NCBI GenBank assembly: GCA_947038135.1
Contig: CAMQVM010000013.1
Coordinates: forward strand, 1-14,857
DNA from: an uncultured Rikenellaceae bacterium
Lineage (GTDB): Bacteria; Bacteroidota; Bacteroidia; Bacteroidales; Rikenellaceae
Direction of reading: 5' to 3'
Length of the DNA stretch: 14,857 nucleotides
Shown here piece after piece: positions 1 through 7,267 of this stretch; the stretch's first letter is position 1, and the number at the start of each line of letters is the position of its first letter. The notes beneath the pieces are model-generated. The model was not told the DNA's origin. It did not search any database and saw only the letters and a list, made by a program, of their open reading frames with translations. Both the position numbers and the translations under genes were made by a program.

Positions 1-442
1 CAAGATCAACTGTTCCTTGCTGCTTGTGTAGGCCATTGAGCACTATTGCAGTGTAGTCAGACTCATCAGTAGGTATCGTAAACTTATAAAATGGCGAAGT
101 GACGCTATCACCAAATTCCTTTTTGTATGGCCTATACACTTTTATCTCTTTTGAAGTTATACGGTAGAAGTACTCTATGCCTTTTTCTATCCCTTTAAGT
201 CTAATGTTATTTACGGTGTTGCCTGCTATAACCTGCCCATCTACAATAGTCATAGCTTTTGTTAAGTTGTCTTTGTCTGTGCCATATTCTACATACGAAT
301 AGGCTGGTAGCGTTGTAACCCATGTAACAGTTATACCATTGTTTGTTGGGTTTTGTAGGTATGGAATATTCTCCATTAACCCCTCTGCCATTGCTAGAGT
401 GGTTGATAAAAATAATGCTGCTGTTAAAACTAATCTTTTCAT
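1..442 (-). CDS. Exported metallophosphoesterase-like protein, N-terminal part (partial)
   Basis: This reading frame starts with ATG at 442-440 and runs off the left edge of the window; about 147 residues are visible. Residues 1-19 form a clear signal peptide: Met-Lys-Arg, a hydrophobic core, then Ala-Met-Ala before Glu-Gly, so the protein is exported. The following region (about 25-125) contains GITVTWVTTLPAYSYVEYGT and later EYFYRIT, which resemble the fibronectin-III/Ig-like domain that precedes the catalytic domain of purple acid phosphatases and other calcineurin-like phosphoesterases. The metal-binding catalytic domain would lie outside the window, so enzyme activity is inferred and not seen. 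It could also be another secreted protein with a fibronectin-III-like domain. It follows the nitroreductase gene on the same strand after a 26-base gap and may share its transcript. Confidence 0.6.
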   Translation of the reverse strand, partial: MKRLVLTAALFLSTTLAMAEGLMENIPYLQNPTNNGITVTWVTTLPAYSYVEYGTDKDNLTKAMTIVDGQVIAGNTVNNIRLKGIEKGIEYFYRITSKEIKVYRPYKKEFGDSVTSPFYKFTIPTDESDYTAIVLNGLHKQQGTVDL

Positions 443-468
443 TTCTAATTCAAATTAAGTTATTACTA

Positions 469-1215
469 CTATTTGTTATTGAAAAATCCTTGTTCTATTA
501 AAGTATCAAAATACTTCAGAGATATTGATATGTTATCATCTTTTTTATAGCGCTTTGTTGTGAATATTTGCGCTAAGTTTTCAGTGTCATTCTCAGATAT
601 TAATCTCTTGGTGCTCTCTAAGCTCTCCTTTTCGCTCCATAGCTGGTTGATGCTGCTAGGTGTGTAGTCACTATATGTCTGCCAATGTACCACTGCCTCT
701 AATGGTAACCTATCGGTCAGATCGGGGCTCTCGTCTGGCTCTCCTACGACAATTGTAGTAATGGGTATAACCCCCTTTGGTAGGTTTAGTATAGAGCATA
801 TCTCTTTAGCGTTATATATTGTTGTTCCTAAGTAGCAGATGCCTAAACCTTGCTCTTCTGCTTCGAGTGCAAAATTTTGAGCAGCAATCATTGTATCTAT
901 TGTAGCAGTGGTGAACCAGCAAAAATTGTCATAAGCAGGCTCTGCATCTCGTTGTTCGCACCAAAGTGAAAATCTATTTATATCTGCACAAAAAGTAACT
1001 ATTAAGGGTGCACTTTTAACGCATGGCTGGTTATAGTGACATGGGGCAAGTTGCTCTTTTATAACATCATCAGTGGTTAGTATCATGCTGTATAACTGCA
1101 TATTACCTGTGTTTGAGGCCCTTGTAGCAGCAGTTGCCATTTTCTCTATCTGACTTTTAGTTAGCTCGGTAGATTTAAATTTTCGTATTGATTTATGTGA
1201 AGATGTAGAATTCAT
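469..1215 (-). CDS. Nitroreductase family protein (FMN-dependent NAD(P)H oxidoreductase)
   Basis: A 248-residue member of the nitroreductase superfamily, cytoplasmic flavoenzymes that reduce nitroaromatics, quinones or flavins with NAD(P)H. Visible family marks are the N-terminal SIRKFK phosphate-binding segment (residues 9-14), the ASNTGNMQ segment (about 33-40), EEQGLGICYLGT (about 120-131, the conserved GLG region) and VVGEPDESPDLTDRLPLE (about 156-173). Length and motif order fit the NfsA/Frp-like branch better than short NfnB types, but the physiological substrate cannot be told. The frame is open for 22 more codons upstream, but that stretch contains a promoter-like box at 1240-1247, so the ATG at 1215-1213 (protein MNSTSSHK) is the better start. 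It is divergent from the alpha/beta hydrolase gene. Confidence 0.85.
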   Translation of the reverse strand: MNSTSSHKSIRKFKSTELTKSQIEKMATAATRASNTGNMQLYSMILTTDDVIKEQLAPCHYNQPCVKSAPLIVTFCADINRFSLWCEQRDAEPAYDNFCWFTTATIDTMIAAQNFALEAEEQGLGICYLGTTIYNAKEICSILNLPKGVIPITTIVVGEPDESPDLTDRLPLEAVVHWQTYSDYTPSSINQLWSEKESLESTKRLISENDTENLAQIFTTKRYKKDDNISISLKYFDTLIEQGFFNNK

Positions 1216-1239
1216 GGTTTCGTATTTTAAAAATATATG

Positions 1240-1271
1240 CAAAGATACATTTTTATTGTAAGACAAACAAA
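1240..1271 (-). promoter_or_regulatory. Bacteroidota-type promoter for the nitroreductase gene
   Basis: On the minus strand there is TATCTTTG (1247-1240), a match to the TAnnTTTG -7 box, with a TTTG -33 element at 1271-1268 and 20 bases between them, which is the usual spacing. Transcription would start a few bases beyond 1240, about 20 bases before the ATG at 1215. The promoter identification is by motif only. Confidence 0.65.
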
Positions 1272-1292
1272 AATAAATCAAATATATTAATT

Positions 1293-1300
1293 TAAATTTG
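1293..1300 (+). promoter_or_regulatory. Possible -7 box for the alpha/beta hydrolase gene
   Basis: TAAATTTG matches the TAnnTTTG -7 box and lies 59 bases before the hydrolase ATG. No TTG or TTTG element stands 19-21 bases upstream, so this is a half-match only. It lies about 45 bases from the oppositely directed nitroreductase -7 box. Confidence 0.35.
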
Positions 1301-1359
1301 CAGTCTGCGAAAAAAACACTACTATTGTAGATAGTTATCTTACAAAAAAAATAAAATTA

Positions 1360-2154
1360 ATGGAAAAGTTTGTAATGGCTGGTGGTACAGCAATACGTTA
1401 TAGAGATATTGGCAAGGGCGATAAAGTTGTTCTTTTGCTTCATGGTTACCTTCATTCGCTTGAGGTGTGGGACGACTTTGCGGGTCAGCTAGGTAAAAAT
1501 TTCAGAGTGTTAGCTTTTGATCTTCCAGGGCATGGTGTTTCAGAAGTGATGGGTGATGTTCATACCATGGAGTTTTTGGCAGATACTGCAAAGGCGCTGC
1601 TTGATAAGCTAGAAGTTGATGCAGTAAATATTATAGGTCACTCTTTTGGCGGATATGTAGCACTTGCATTTGGTGATAAATATGGCGATATGGTTCAGTC
1701 GTTGACACTGTTTCACTCTTACCCTGGTGCTGATACTCCTGAAAGGGCTGCCGACCGTGAGCGAGAGATAGAGATTGTGCTATCTGGGCGTAAAGAGCTA
1801 CTTACATCTCGTAATCCTAGCAGGCTGTTTGCTCCACAAAATAGTAAGCGATATAGTGCTGTTATAGATGAGTTGGCGCAGCAGGCAATGTTAACTGAAG
1901 ACGAGGGTATAGTTGCGATACTAAGGGGTATAGCTGCTCGTAAAGATATGAATGATATGTTGCACAAAGCACCCTTTAGGCAGTTGTTTATTTTTGGGTT
2001 GCATGATCAGATGATAGATGCTGAGAGGGCAAGAGATATTATAGCGCTTCATCCACAGGCTAAAAGTATGATACTAGAGGAGTCGGGGCATATCGCTTTT
2101 GTGGAGGAGATGGCTTTGTGTGTTGATGAGGTTGGCTCTTTTATTGGGATGTAG
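1360..2154 (+). CDS. Alpha/beta hydrolase fold protein
   Basis: A 264-residue cytoplasmic protein with the full catalytic layout of the alpha/beta hydrolase fold: the oxyanion-hole HGYLHS after strand 3 (His28-Gly29), DLPGHG at residues 54-59, the nucleophile elbow GHSFGG with Ser95, the acid Asp216 in GLHDQM, and the catalytic His244 in ESGHIAFVEE. A lid or cap region fills about 125-200. Such proteins are esterases, C-C hydrolases or MenH-like enzymes; the substrate cannot be assigned from sequence, and no biosynthetic neighbour narrows it. There is no signal peptide. The ATG at 1360 is preceded by an A-rich tract without a Shine-Dalgarno sequence, as is usual in this phylum. The gene stands alone and ends before a strong hairpin. 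Confidence 0.88.
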   Translation: MEKFVMAGGTAIRYRDIGKGDKVVLLLHGYLHSLEVWDDFAGQLGKNFRVLAFDLPGHGVSEVMGDVHTMEFLADTAKALLDKLEVDAVNIIGHSFGGYVALAFGDKYGDMVQSLTLFHSYPGADTPERAADREREIEIVLSGRKELLTSRNPSRLFAPQNSKRYSAVIDELAQQAMLTEDEGIVAILRGIAARKDMNDMLHKAPFRQLFIFGLHDQMIDAERARDIIALHPQAKSMILEESGHIAFVEEMALCVDEVGSFIGM

Positions 2155-2186
2155 CATTGTTGTAAAATGCTACTATACAACAGTTT

Positions 2187-2244
2187 ATTATCTTAATTGA
2201 TCGGTCGGTAAAATAAGTTTTACCGACCGATCAATCAAGATAAT
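2187..2244. terminator. Long hairpin between convergent genes, probable bidirectional terminator
   Basis: An inverted repeat with a 27-bp stem (2187-2213 pairs with 2218-2244), one mismatch (2195/2236) and a 4-base loop, TAAG. The inner 17 bp are perfect and contain GATCGGTCGGTAAAA and its complement. It sits 32 bases after the hydrolase stop codon and 14 bases from the glycosyltransferase stop codon, where a terminator shared by two convergent genes is expected. The stem ends in A/T tracts on both strands. Confidence 0.75.
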
Positions 2245-2258
2245 TTTATGTGCATAGC

Positions 2259-3332
2259 TTAATTAGTGCTTTTAGGAGTTAATTTTGGCTCATTAACTTT
2301 GCCGATACTGCGAATGGTTGGTCTGAAACTATTATATATAAAACTAGCAATTGGTGCATAACTATATATCTGTCCAAGCTCTTTAGCCAGCTGTTTGACA
2401 TAAATAATTTCATCTTCTGAATGGAGCTTTTCAAACTTCATAATACGGTTGATTGTCTTTTTCAAATATCCAACATCCATAAGTTTAAAAGCTAAGTTTT
2501 TGTTTTTATGCTTTATGATCAGTGCTCTTAATAATTTTATATCAGCATCTATTTCGTAGTTGTCTGCTGAATTAGGATATAATACGTGCAGTAGGTGTAT
2601 TACAACCTTTACACTCTCAATATAGGCAAATTTCAGGGCTGTTGCGTTTACTGATACTTTATTTTGGTGTTGACGGAAGTAGTTAAGCTTCTCATTTACT
2701 CTAATAACATCTCCTAAAGCTGCTAGTTCACCCCAAAAGCTCCAATCTCCAGATGCCTTTAAGGAGATGTAAAAGTCTGATATTAGAGGGATATAACTTT
2801 TTCTGAAAACAACCATACTTGCATTATATATAAAGTTTATCCTTAGCAGGTTATGGTATAAATACTCTTTCCCATCATAAACCATATTGTTGCAACATGA
2901 TGTAGCCTCTTCCAGATATTTGTATTTTTGTATAACCTCACTTTTGTCATCACAAAAGTATGAGTCGGTATAACAAAAAGATGCTTGTGGATTGGCATCT
3001 AGCTGGTTAACACACTTTTCAAGAAATGTAAGGTCGGCATAATCATCACTTTCTGCAATCCATATATACTCTCCTTTAGCTAATGAAAAACCTCTGTTCC
3101 ATTGTTTAAAAGTGCTGCCTGAGTTCTCTTCGTTTACTATTATATGCGAAACTTCTTCTCTATCTCTGTATTTCTCTATGATCTCAACACTTTTATCTGT
3201 CGATTTATCATCAAGGATAATAAGTTCAAAATTTCTATATGTTTGGTTAAGAATAGACTCTATTCTCTCTTGCAAGTATCCTGAGTGATTGTAGTTAGGT
3301 AATATTATCGATACCATATATTTGAAATTCAT
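2259..3332 (-). CDS. Family 2 glycosyltransferase (GT-A fold)
   Basis: A 357-residue GT2-type glycosyltransferase that would move a sugar from a nucleotide-sugar donor to an acceptor at the cytoplasmic face of the membrane. The N-terminal GT-A domain shows SIILPNYNHSGYLQERIESI (residues 8-27), the nucleotide-binding LDDKSTD (40-46), and the DxD-type metal site ESDD (94-97). GDW (195-197) and YFRQHQNKVS (218-227) match the acceptor-side motifs of this family. The C-terminal 130 residues carry no motif I recognise. Met6 could be the true start, since MVSIILPNYN is where related proteins usually begin. It follows lpxA on the same strand after 137 bases, so a role in LPS or surface polysaccharide is plausible but only inferred from position. 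Confidence 0.85.
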   Translation of the reverse strand: MNFKYMVSIILPNYNHSGYLQERIESILNQTYRNFELIILDDKSTDKSVEIIEKYRDREEVSHIIVNEENSGSTFKQWNRGFSLAKGEYIWIAESDDYADLTFLEKCVNQLDANPQASFCYTDSYFCDDKSEVIQKYKYLEEATSCCNNMVYDGKEYLYHNLLRINFIYNASMVVFRKSYIPLISDFYISLKASGDWSFWGELAALGDVIRVNEKLNYFRQHQNKVSVNATALKFAYIESVKVVIHLLHVLYPNSADNYEIDADIKLLRALIIKHKNKNLAFKLMDVGYLKKTINRIMKFEKLHSEDEIIYVKQLAKELGQIYSYAPIASFIYNSFRPTIRSIGKVNEPKLTPKSTN

Positions 3333-3451
3333 TATTGTAAATCATGTTACAATTAAATACATAAATAGAGATACATAAATGATATTTTATCTTTGCATCT
3401 CTCTACTTACTATACTTTTTGCTTTATAATCGGCTAAAGAACTTTTCGTAT

Positions 3452-3469
3452 TAGTTTATAGCTAAACTA
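3452..3469 (-). terminator. Weak hairpin immediately after lpxA
   Basis: A perfect 7-bp AT-rich inverted repeat (TAGTTTA / TAAACTA) with a 4-base loop begins directly after the lpxA stop codon. There is no U tract, so termination here would be weak, and transcription may continue into the glycosyltransferase gene. Confidence 0.3.
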
Positions 3470-4266
3470 TTACTCTTCAGATTTTGTGTTAGGATTATGC
3501 GGTTTTAATATACCTCTTTTCGATGTACGAATAAAGTCAATTATAAGATCACGCTCTCGTGAGTATTCAATAGTCTCTTCTGCAATATTACACGCATTTG
3601 TGTAGTTGTGTCCGCTCTGAAACAACACCTTAAAGATAGTGTGAATATGGTCTATCTGTTCAGGGGTGAAATTACGTCGCCTAAGACCTATGAAGTTCGA
3701 GCCTACATACGACATTGGTGTGTGTGCTGCCTTTACGTAGGGAGGTACATCTTTGCTTACAAGTGTGCCCCCACTGATCATTGCGTGCTCACCAATCTTT
3801 ACAAACTGATGCACTGCTGCATGACCCCCAAGGATAGCCCAATCATTAATCTCTACCTCTCCTGCAAGTGATACATTATTTACTAATATCACATGATCAC
3901 CAAGGTTACAGTCGTGTGCTACGTGCGCATAAGCCATGATTAAACAGTTCTTACCAATTACTGTTTTTCCTTTGCTCTCTGAACCTCTATTTACAGTGGC
4001 GCATTCTCTTACAGTTGTGCCATCTCCTAAAATAGCTAGAGAGTACTCTCCCTTGAATTTTAGGTCTTGTGGAACACCTGCAATAACAGCTCCTGAATGT
4101 ATAGTACACTTTGTCCCTAGGCGTGCACCATCTAATATTACTGCGTGTGTGTGAATATCGGAGTCATCTCCTATTACTACATCTGCTGCAATATAAGCAA
4201 ATGGACCTATGGTGACATTTTCCCGACTTTTGCATCGGGGTGAATATATGCAAGATTACTAATCAT
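3470..4266 (-). pseudogene. lpxA: Acyl-ACP--UDP-N-acetylglucosamine O-acyltransferase, interrupted by a one-base frameshift
   Basis: LpxA puts a 3-hydroxyacyl chain on UDP-GlcNAc, the first step of lipid A synthesis, as a trimeric left-handed beta-helix. From the ATG at 4266-4264 the frame gives MISNLAYIHPDAKVG and then stops at TAG after 19 residues. One base later the -1 frame resumes as ENVTIGPFAYIAADVVIGDD and is open to the stop at 3470. Restoring one base near 4222-4224 (a GGG run that would be GGGG, on the minus strand) gives a complete protein of 265 residues, the usual LpxA length, with hexapeptide repeats, the catalytic AHVAHDC (His115, His118 by corrected numbering), GGHAAVHQF and RRRNF. 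Without the repair, only a 155-residue frame from Met at 3937 has a start. It lies 52 bases after lpxC-fabZ, the normal operon order. The break may be a sequencing error, because this step is normally essential when LPS is made. Confidence 0.88.
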
Positions 4267-4318
4267 TAATAATGGTATATGTAAATTATAATTTACGTTC
4301 TTATTATGCTTCTATATA

Positions 4319-5713
4319 TTACTTTGTCTTAGCAACCTGTGCTACTAGCAGTGCTTCGCAAGCCAAACTGTCTCCAACATAGCTCTTTGCACTCATCATA
4401 ACCATTCCTCGGCGGATTGGTTCTGTAAGCTCTAGTACAAACATCAAAGTATCTCCTGGAACCACCTTACGTTTAAATTTTACAGCATCAATGCGTGCAA
4501 AATAGGTAGAGTATAGCTCAGGATCCTCTATACCATGAAGTGCTAATATACCTCCACACTGCGCCATAGCCTCAAGCTGTAAAACTCCTGGCATTACTGG
4601 TTCGTTAGGGAAGTGACCAACAAAAAATGGCTCATTCATAGTGACGTTTTTAATGCCTACAACGCTTTTATTATCAATATGAATAATCTTATCTATCAAC
4701 AAAAATGGTGGGCGGTGTGGCAAAATGCTCTTTATCTGGTTGATATCATAAATAGGAGTCTTATTTATATCATACTTGAATTTTGGTTTTGAACTACTTT
4801 TCTTAATTGTCTTTCTGATGATTTTACCAATCTCAGTATTTGATTTATGCCCAGGTCGTGTAGCAAAAACTCTACCTTTAATACGTTGCCCTAGTAGTGC
4901 TAGGTCGCCAATAAGGTCAAGTAGCTTGTGACGTGCCACCTCATTATCGTTTGAAATATCGATGTTTGAAAGGTAGCCGCTCTCGCATACTGATAGGTTT
5001 TTTTTGTTGAATATCTCACGTATCTTCTCTAACTCATCATTAGGTAGAGGTTTTTCAACTATTACAATAGCATTGTCTATATCACCTCCTTTAATAAGAC
5101 CACCATTAATAAGTGGCATTATTTCATGCAGAAAAACGAATGTTCTGCATGAAGCTATCTCTTCGCAAAACTGCTCGTTAGATGTATACTCGGCAAACTG
5201 TCGTCCTACTACTGTTGAGTTGAAATCAATATTTATTGAAGCTGTAAACTTATCGTCAGGGTATATTTCAATCTTCACGCCTCTGTCAATATCTTCATAT
5301 ACAACCTTCTCTTCGATGTTAAAATATACTCTGTCTGACTCAAGCTCCGTAGTGCCTGCCTCTTTTATGCTAGCTACATATTCAGATGCCGAACCATTCA
5401 TTATAGGAACCTCTGCCGCATCAATCTCTACTAAAGCATTATCTATTTCGCATGAGTATAATGCAGCCATAAGATGCTCTATTGTTGATATCTTGTCTCC
5501 TTTAGCATTGCCAATTGTTGTTCCACGTGAGGTGTCAACTACATTCTCAGCAAGAGCAGCAATACATGGTGCATCTTCTAGGTCTACTCGACAAAATTTA
5601 ATACCAAAATTATCACTCTGAGGTTTAACTGTCATATTTACATTTAAACCAGTGTGTAGCCCTTTGCCACTAAAAGAGATCTCTTTAGCTATGGTTCTCT
5701 GTTTTTCTATCAT
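4319..5713 (-). CDS. lpxC-fabZ: Bifunctional LpxC-FabZ: UDP-3-O-acyl-GlcNAc deacetylase fused to 3-hydroxyacyl-ACP dehydratase
   Basis: A 464-residue fusion. Residues 1 to about 300 are LpxC, the zinc deacetylase that commits the cell to lipid A synthesis: TIEHLMAAL with His80, RHKLLDLIGD with His262 and Asp266 (the zinc ligands by homology) and GHKSNTE with the catalytic-region His289. A Lys/Ser-rich linker (about 300-325) leads to FabZ, the dehydratase of the fatty acid elongation cycle: LPHRPPFLLID (331-341), FVGHFPNEPVMPGV with His367, and LEAMAQ with Glu381, the catalytic pair. Both active sites look intact. The fusion is typical of Bacteroidota and may balance flux of hydroxyacyl-ACP between lipid A and fatty acids. 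lpxA follows in the usual order, but lpxD, which often precedes this gene, is replaced here by a phosphofructokinase gene. The ATG at 5713 directly precedes the conserved KQRTIAKEISFSGKGLH. Confidence 0.96.
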   Translation of the reverse strand: MIEKQRTIAKEISFSGKGLHTGLNVNMTVKPQSDNFGIKFCRVDLEDAPCIAALAENVVDTSRGTTIGNAKGDKISTIEHLMAALYSCEIDNALVEIDAAEVPIMNGSASEYVASIKEAGTTELESDRVYFNIEEKVVYEDIDRGVKIEIYPDDKFTASINIDFNSTVVGRQFAEYTSNEQFCEEIASCRTFVFLHEIMPLINGGLIKGGDIDNAIVIVEKPLPNDELEKIREIFNKKNLSVCESGYLSNIDISNDNEVARHKLLDLIGDLALLGQRIKGRVFATRPGHKSNTEIGKIIRKTIKKSSSKPKFKYDINKTPIYDINQIKSILPHRPPFLLIDKIIHIDNKSVVGIKNVTMNEPFFVGHFPNEPVMPGVLQLEAMAQCGGILALHGIEDPELYSTYFARIDAVKFKRKVVPGDTLMFVLELTEPIRRGMVMMSAKSYVGDSLACEALLVAQVAKTK

Positions 5714-5816
5714 ACTATATTATTTTTCTTTTGTTGCTAGCTCCACCTGTGTATATAATGGTGGTCTTATTATTTAGTGCATCGCTTTAAAAGAGTTATT
5801 TATCTGTTTTTTCAGT

Positions 5817-5847
5817 ACTATGATGTAGATATCATCTACATCATAGT
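5817..5847. repeat. Perfect inverted repeat in the phosphofructokinase-lpxC gap
   Basis: A perfect 14-bp stem (ACTATGATGTAGAT, 5817-5830, and its complement 5834-5847) around a 3-base loop. It lies 104 bases upstream of lpxC-fabZ and 41 bases after the phosphofructokinase stop codon. The minus-strand transcript lacks a U tract after it, while T-rich sequence follows on the plus strand. It may be a terminator, an RNA processing or stabilising hairpin, or an operator. Confidence 0.6.
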
Positions 5848-5856
5848 TTATGTTTT

Positions 5857-5876
5857 AGATGATTGTACAATCATCT
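5857..5876. repeat. Perfect 20-bp palindrome after the phosphofructokinase gene
   Basis: AGATGATTGTACAATCATCT is a gapless palindrome that begins 11 bases after the phosphofructokinase stop codon, 9 bases from the inverted repeat at 5817-5847. As RNA it would form an 8-bp stem with a GTAC loop. On the plus strand TTTT follows, but the gene upstream runs on the minus strand, so a simple intrinsic terminator is not clear. A protein-binding site is possible. Confidence 0.6.
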
Positions 5877-5887
5877 TTTATGCTCTA

Positions 5888-7120
5888 TTACCAGTTTAAT
5901 ATCTTCTTGAAATCAAGAGCCTCTGGGTTTGCTACGAATGCCTTAGCAGCAGCGTAATCTTCCTCAGTGATAAAGCTTAATATATTATCAATTACAGAGT
6001 TAACCTTTGTAGAGTTGATGTCAACTAGGCGTGGTGCAATTTTACCTGTCTTCTCATCTTGAAGGTCTTTAAGATATAGTGGAGACACATCGCCCTCAGC
6101 ATTAACATATACCATACATCCTGTAATTCCTTGGCTGAATAGAGTATATACGCCCATACCTAAGTGTGTGCAATATACTAAGTCCGAAGCAATAGGAGTG
6201 TGGCAACGTACCTCGTAACCAATCTCTACTGGACGACTTTTAACCTTAACACCTAGCTCTGTAAGCTTGTTCTCAACCATTTCGTTAAATACGTGTGCCT
6301 TAGACACCTTACCTAGCTCTGGGTGACCATGATCGTCGTAAGTAAAGTTTACACCAGACTTCTTGATCTCTGCATCAGAAAGCTCATGGAATACGCCCTC
6401 AGAGATTATTGCAGCTCCGTAGTTCATACCCATAATTTTGCGCTTAACGATAGCTGATACCACAAGGCTTACAATTTTATCTACTGTGATCTCTGTTTTG
6501 TTAAACATCTCAGGTATTACAATCATAGGGTAGTGACAAGCTGTACCGATACCAAAGGCAAGGTGACCAGCTGAACGACCCATAGCTGCAACGATAAACC
6601 AGTTTTCACTAGTGCGTGCGTCACAATATACAGTACGTCCAATTATAGTACCTTGGTTTTTCGCAGACTGGTATCCAAAAGTTGGAGATCCAGCAGGAAG
6701 AGGAAGGTCGTTATCTATTGTTTTAGGTACGTGTATGTTTGCTACCTTGTGCTTGTTATCTGCAAGGAACTTAGCGATACGATTTGCCGTAGATGCAGTA
6801 TCGTCACCACCAACAGTTACTAATAACTTGATGTTGTTGTCAATAAAGAAATCTAGGTTGAAGTCGTTTGCAAAGTTTGAATCTGTTGGCTTGAAGCGGC
6901 TCATCTTAAGGTGAGAACCTCCTCTGTTAAACATATCATCTGCAAGAGTGAAATCGATATCTTCGGTACGAGGGTTTTTAGAAAAAAGACCTGTATAGCC
7001 TTCATGAAGACCAATTACACGGTAACCCTTTTTAAGAAAAGTCTTTGCAACACTTGCTACTACAGTGTTCATGCCTGGAGCAGGACCACCACCTGTTAAA
7101 ATTGCTATTGATTGTTTCAT
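5888..7120 (-). CDS. 6-phosphofructokinase, probably pyrophosphate-dependent (PPi--fructose-6-phosphate phosphotransferase)
   Basis: A 410-residue phosphofructokinase that phosphorylates fructose 6-phosphate to the 1,6-bisphosphate in glycolysis. The N-terminal TGGGPAPGMN (residues 9-18) is the phosphoryl-donor loop. VGGDDTAST (103-111) has Asp where ATP enzymes have Gly in GGDGS, and PKTIDND (132-138) has Lys where ATP enzymes often have Gly; together these are the known signature of PPi use. The catalytic Asp is within TIDND, and MGRSAGHLA (180-188) and PE (203-204) are the sugar-phosphate contacts. PPi-type enzymes work reversibly near equilibrium and save ATP, which suits a fermenter. It follows the aldolase gene on the same strand, with a terminator-like hairpin between them, and I see no TAnnTTTG promoter for it. 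Donor choice is predicted from residues, not shown. Confidence 0.93.
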   Translation of the reverse strand: MKQSIAILTGGGPAPGMNTVVASVAKTFLKKGYRVIGLHEGYTGLFSKNPRTEDIDFTLADDMFNRGGSHLKMSRFKPTDSNFANDFNLDFFIDNNIKLLVTVGGDDTASTANRIAKFLADNKHKVANIHVPKTIDNDLPLPAGSPTFGYQSAKNQGTIIGRTVYCDARTSENWFIVAAMGRSAGHLAFGIGTACHYPMIVIPEMFNKTEITVDKIVSLVVSAIVKRKIMGMNYGAAIISEGVFHELSDAEIKKSGVNFTYDDHGHPELGKVSKAHVFNEMVENKLTELGVKVKSRPVEIGYEVRCHTPIASDLVYCTHLGMGVYTLFSQGITGCMVYVNAEGDVSPLYLKDLQDEKTGKIAPRLVDINSTKVNSVIDNILSFITEEDYAAAKAFVANPEALDFKKILNW

Positions 7121-7212
7121 TTCGTCTTATTATATTAGTGCTACTTACGTAACACCGTAAAAAACTGCAAGTATTTCTATAAGAAATTCAAACAGTCTTT
7201 TAATTGTAATTT

Positions 7213-7259
7213 ATATTCAAAATAAGCTGTAAGAGAGCGCTATGCACCCTCTTGCAGCT
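7213..7259 (-). terminator. Intrinsic terminator after the aldolase gene
   Basis: On the minus strand a 16-bp stem with a 3-base ATA loop (7259-7225) has two G-U pairs and one mismatch, and is followed by TTATTTTGAATA. The hairpin starts 8 bases after the aldolase stop codon. The strong stem plus U-rich tail is a standard Rho-independent terminator and should limit read-through into the phosphofructokinase gene. Confidence 0.75.
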
Positions 7260-7267
7260 AGTTAAAT

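Noticed and set aside
1216..1281. N-terminal extension of the nitroreductase by 22 residues
   Set aside because: The stretch contains a good promoter (-7 and -33 with 20-base spacing), so it is most likely untranscribed or leader sequence.
3388..3395. TATCTTTG on the plus strand, a perfect -7 box match between the glycosyltransferase and lpxA genes
   Set aside because: No TTG element lies 19-21 bases upstream and no plus-strand gene follows; it is antisense to lpxA and sits in a loose inverted repeat, so chance is likely.
4218..4224. Programmed -1 ribosomal frameshifting at GGGAAAA in lpxA
   Set aside because: The heptamer is in the wrong phase (GGG AAA A instead of G GGA AAA), and LpxA is not known to be made this way.
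5004..5621. 205-codon open frame on the plus strand opposite lpxC-fabZ
   Set aside because: It is a shadow of a well-conserved gene on the other strand, with low-complexity Ser/Ile-rich translation and no recognisable motif.
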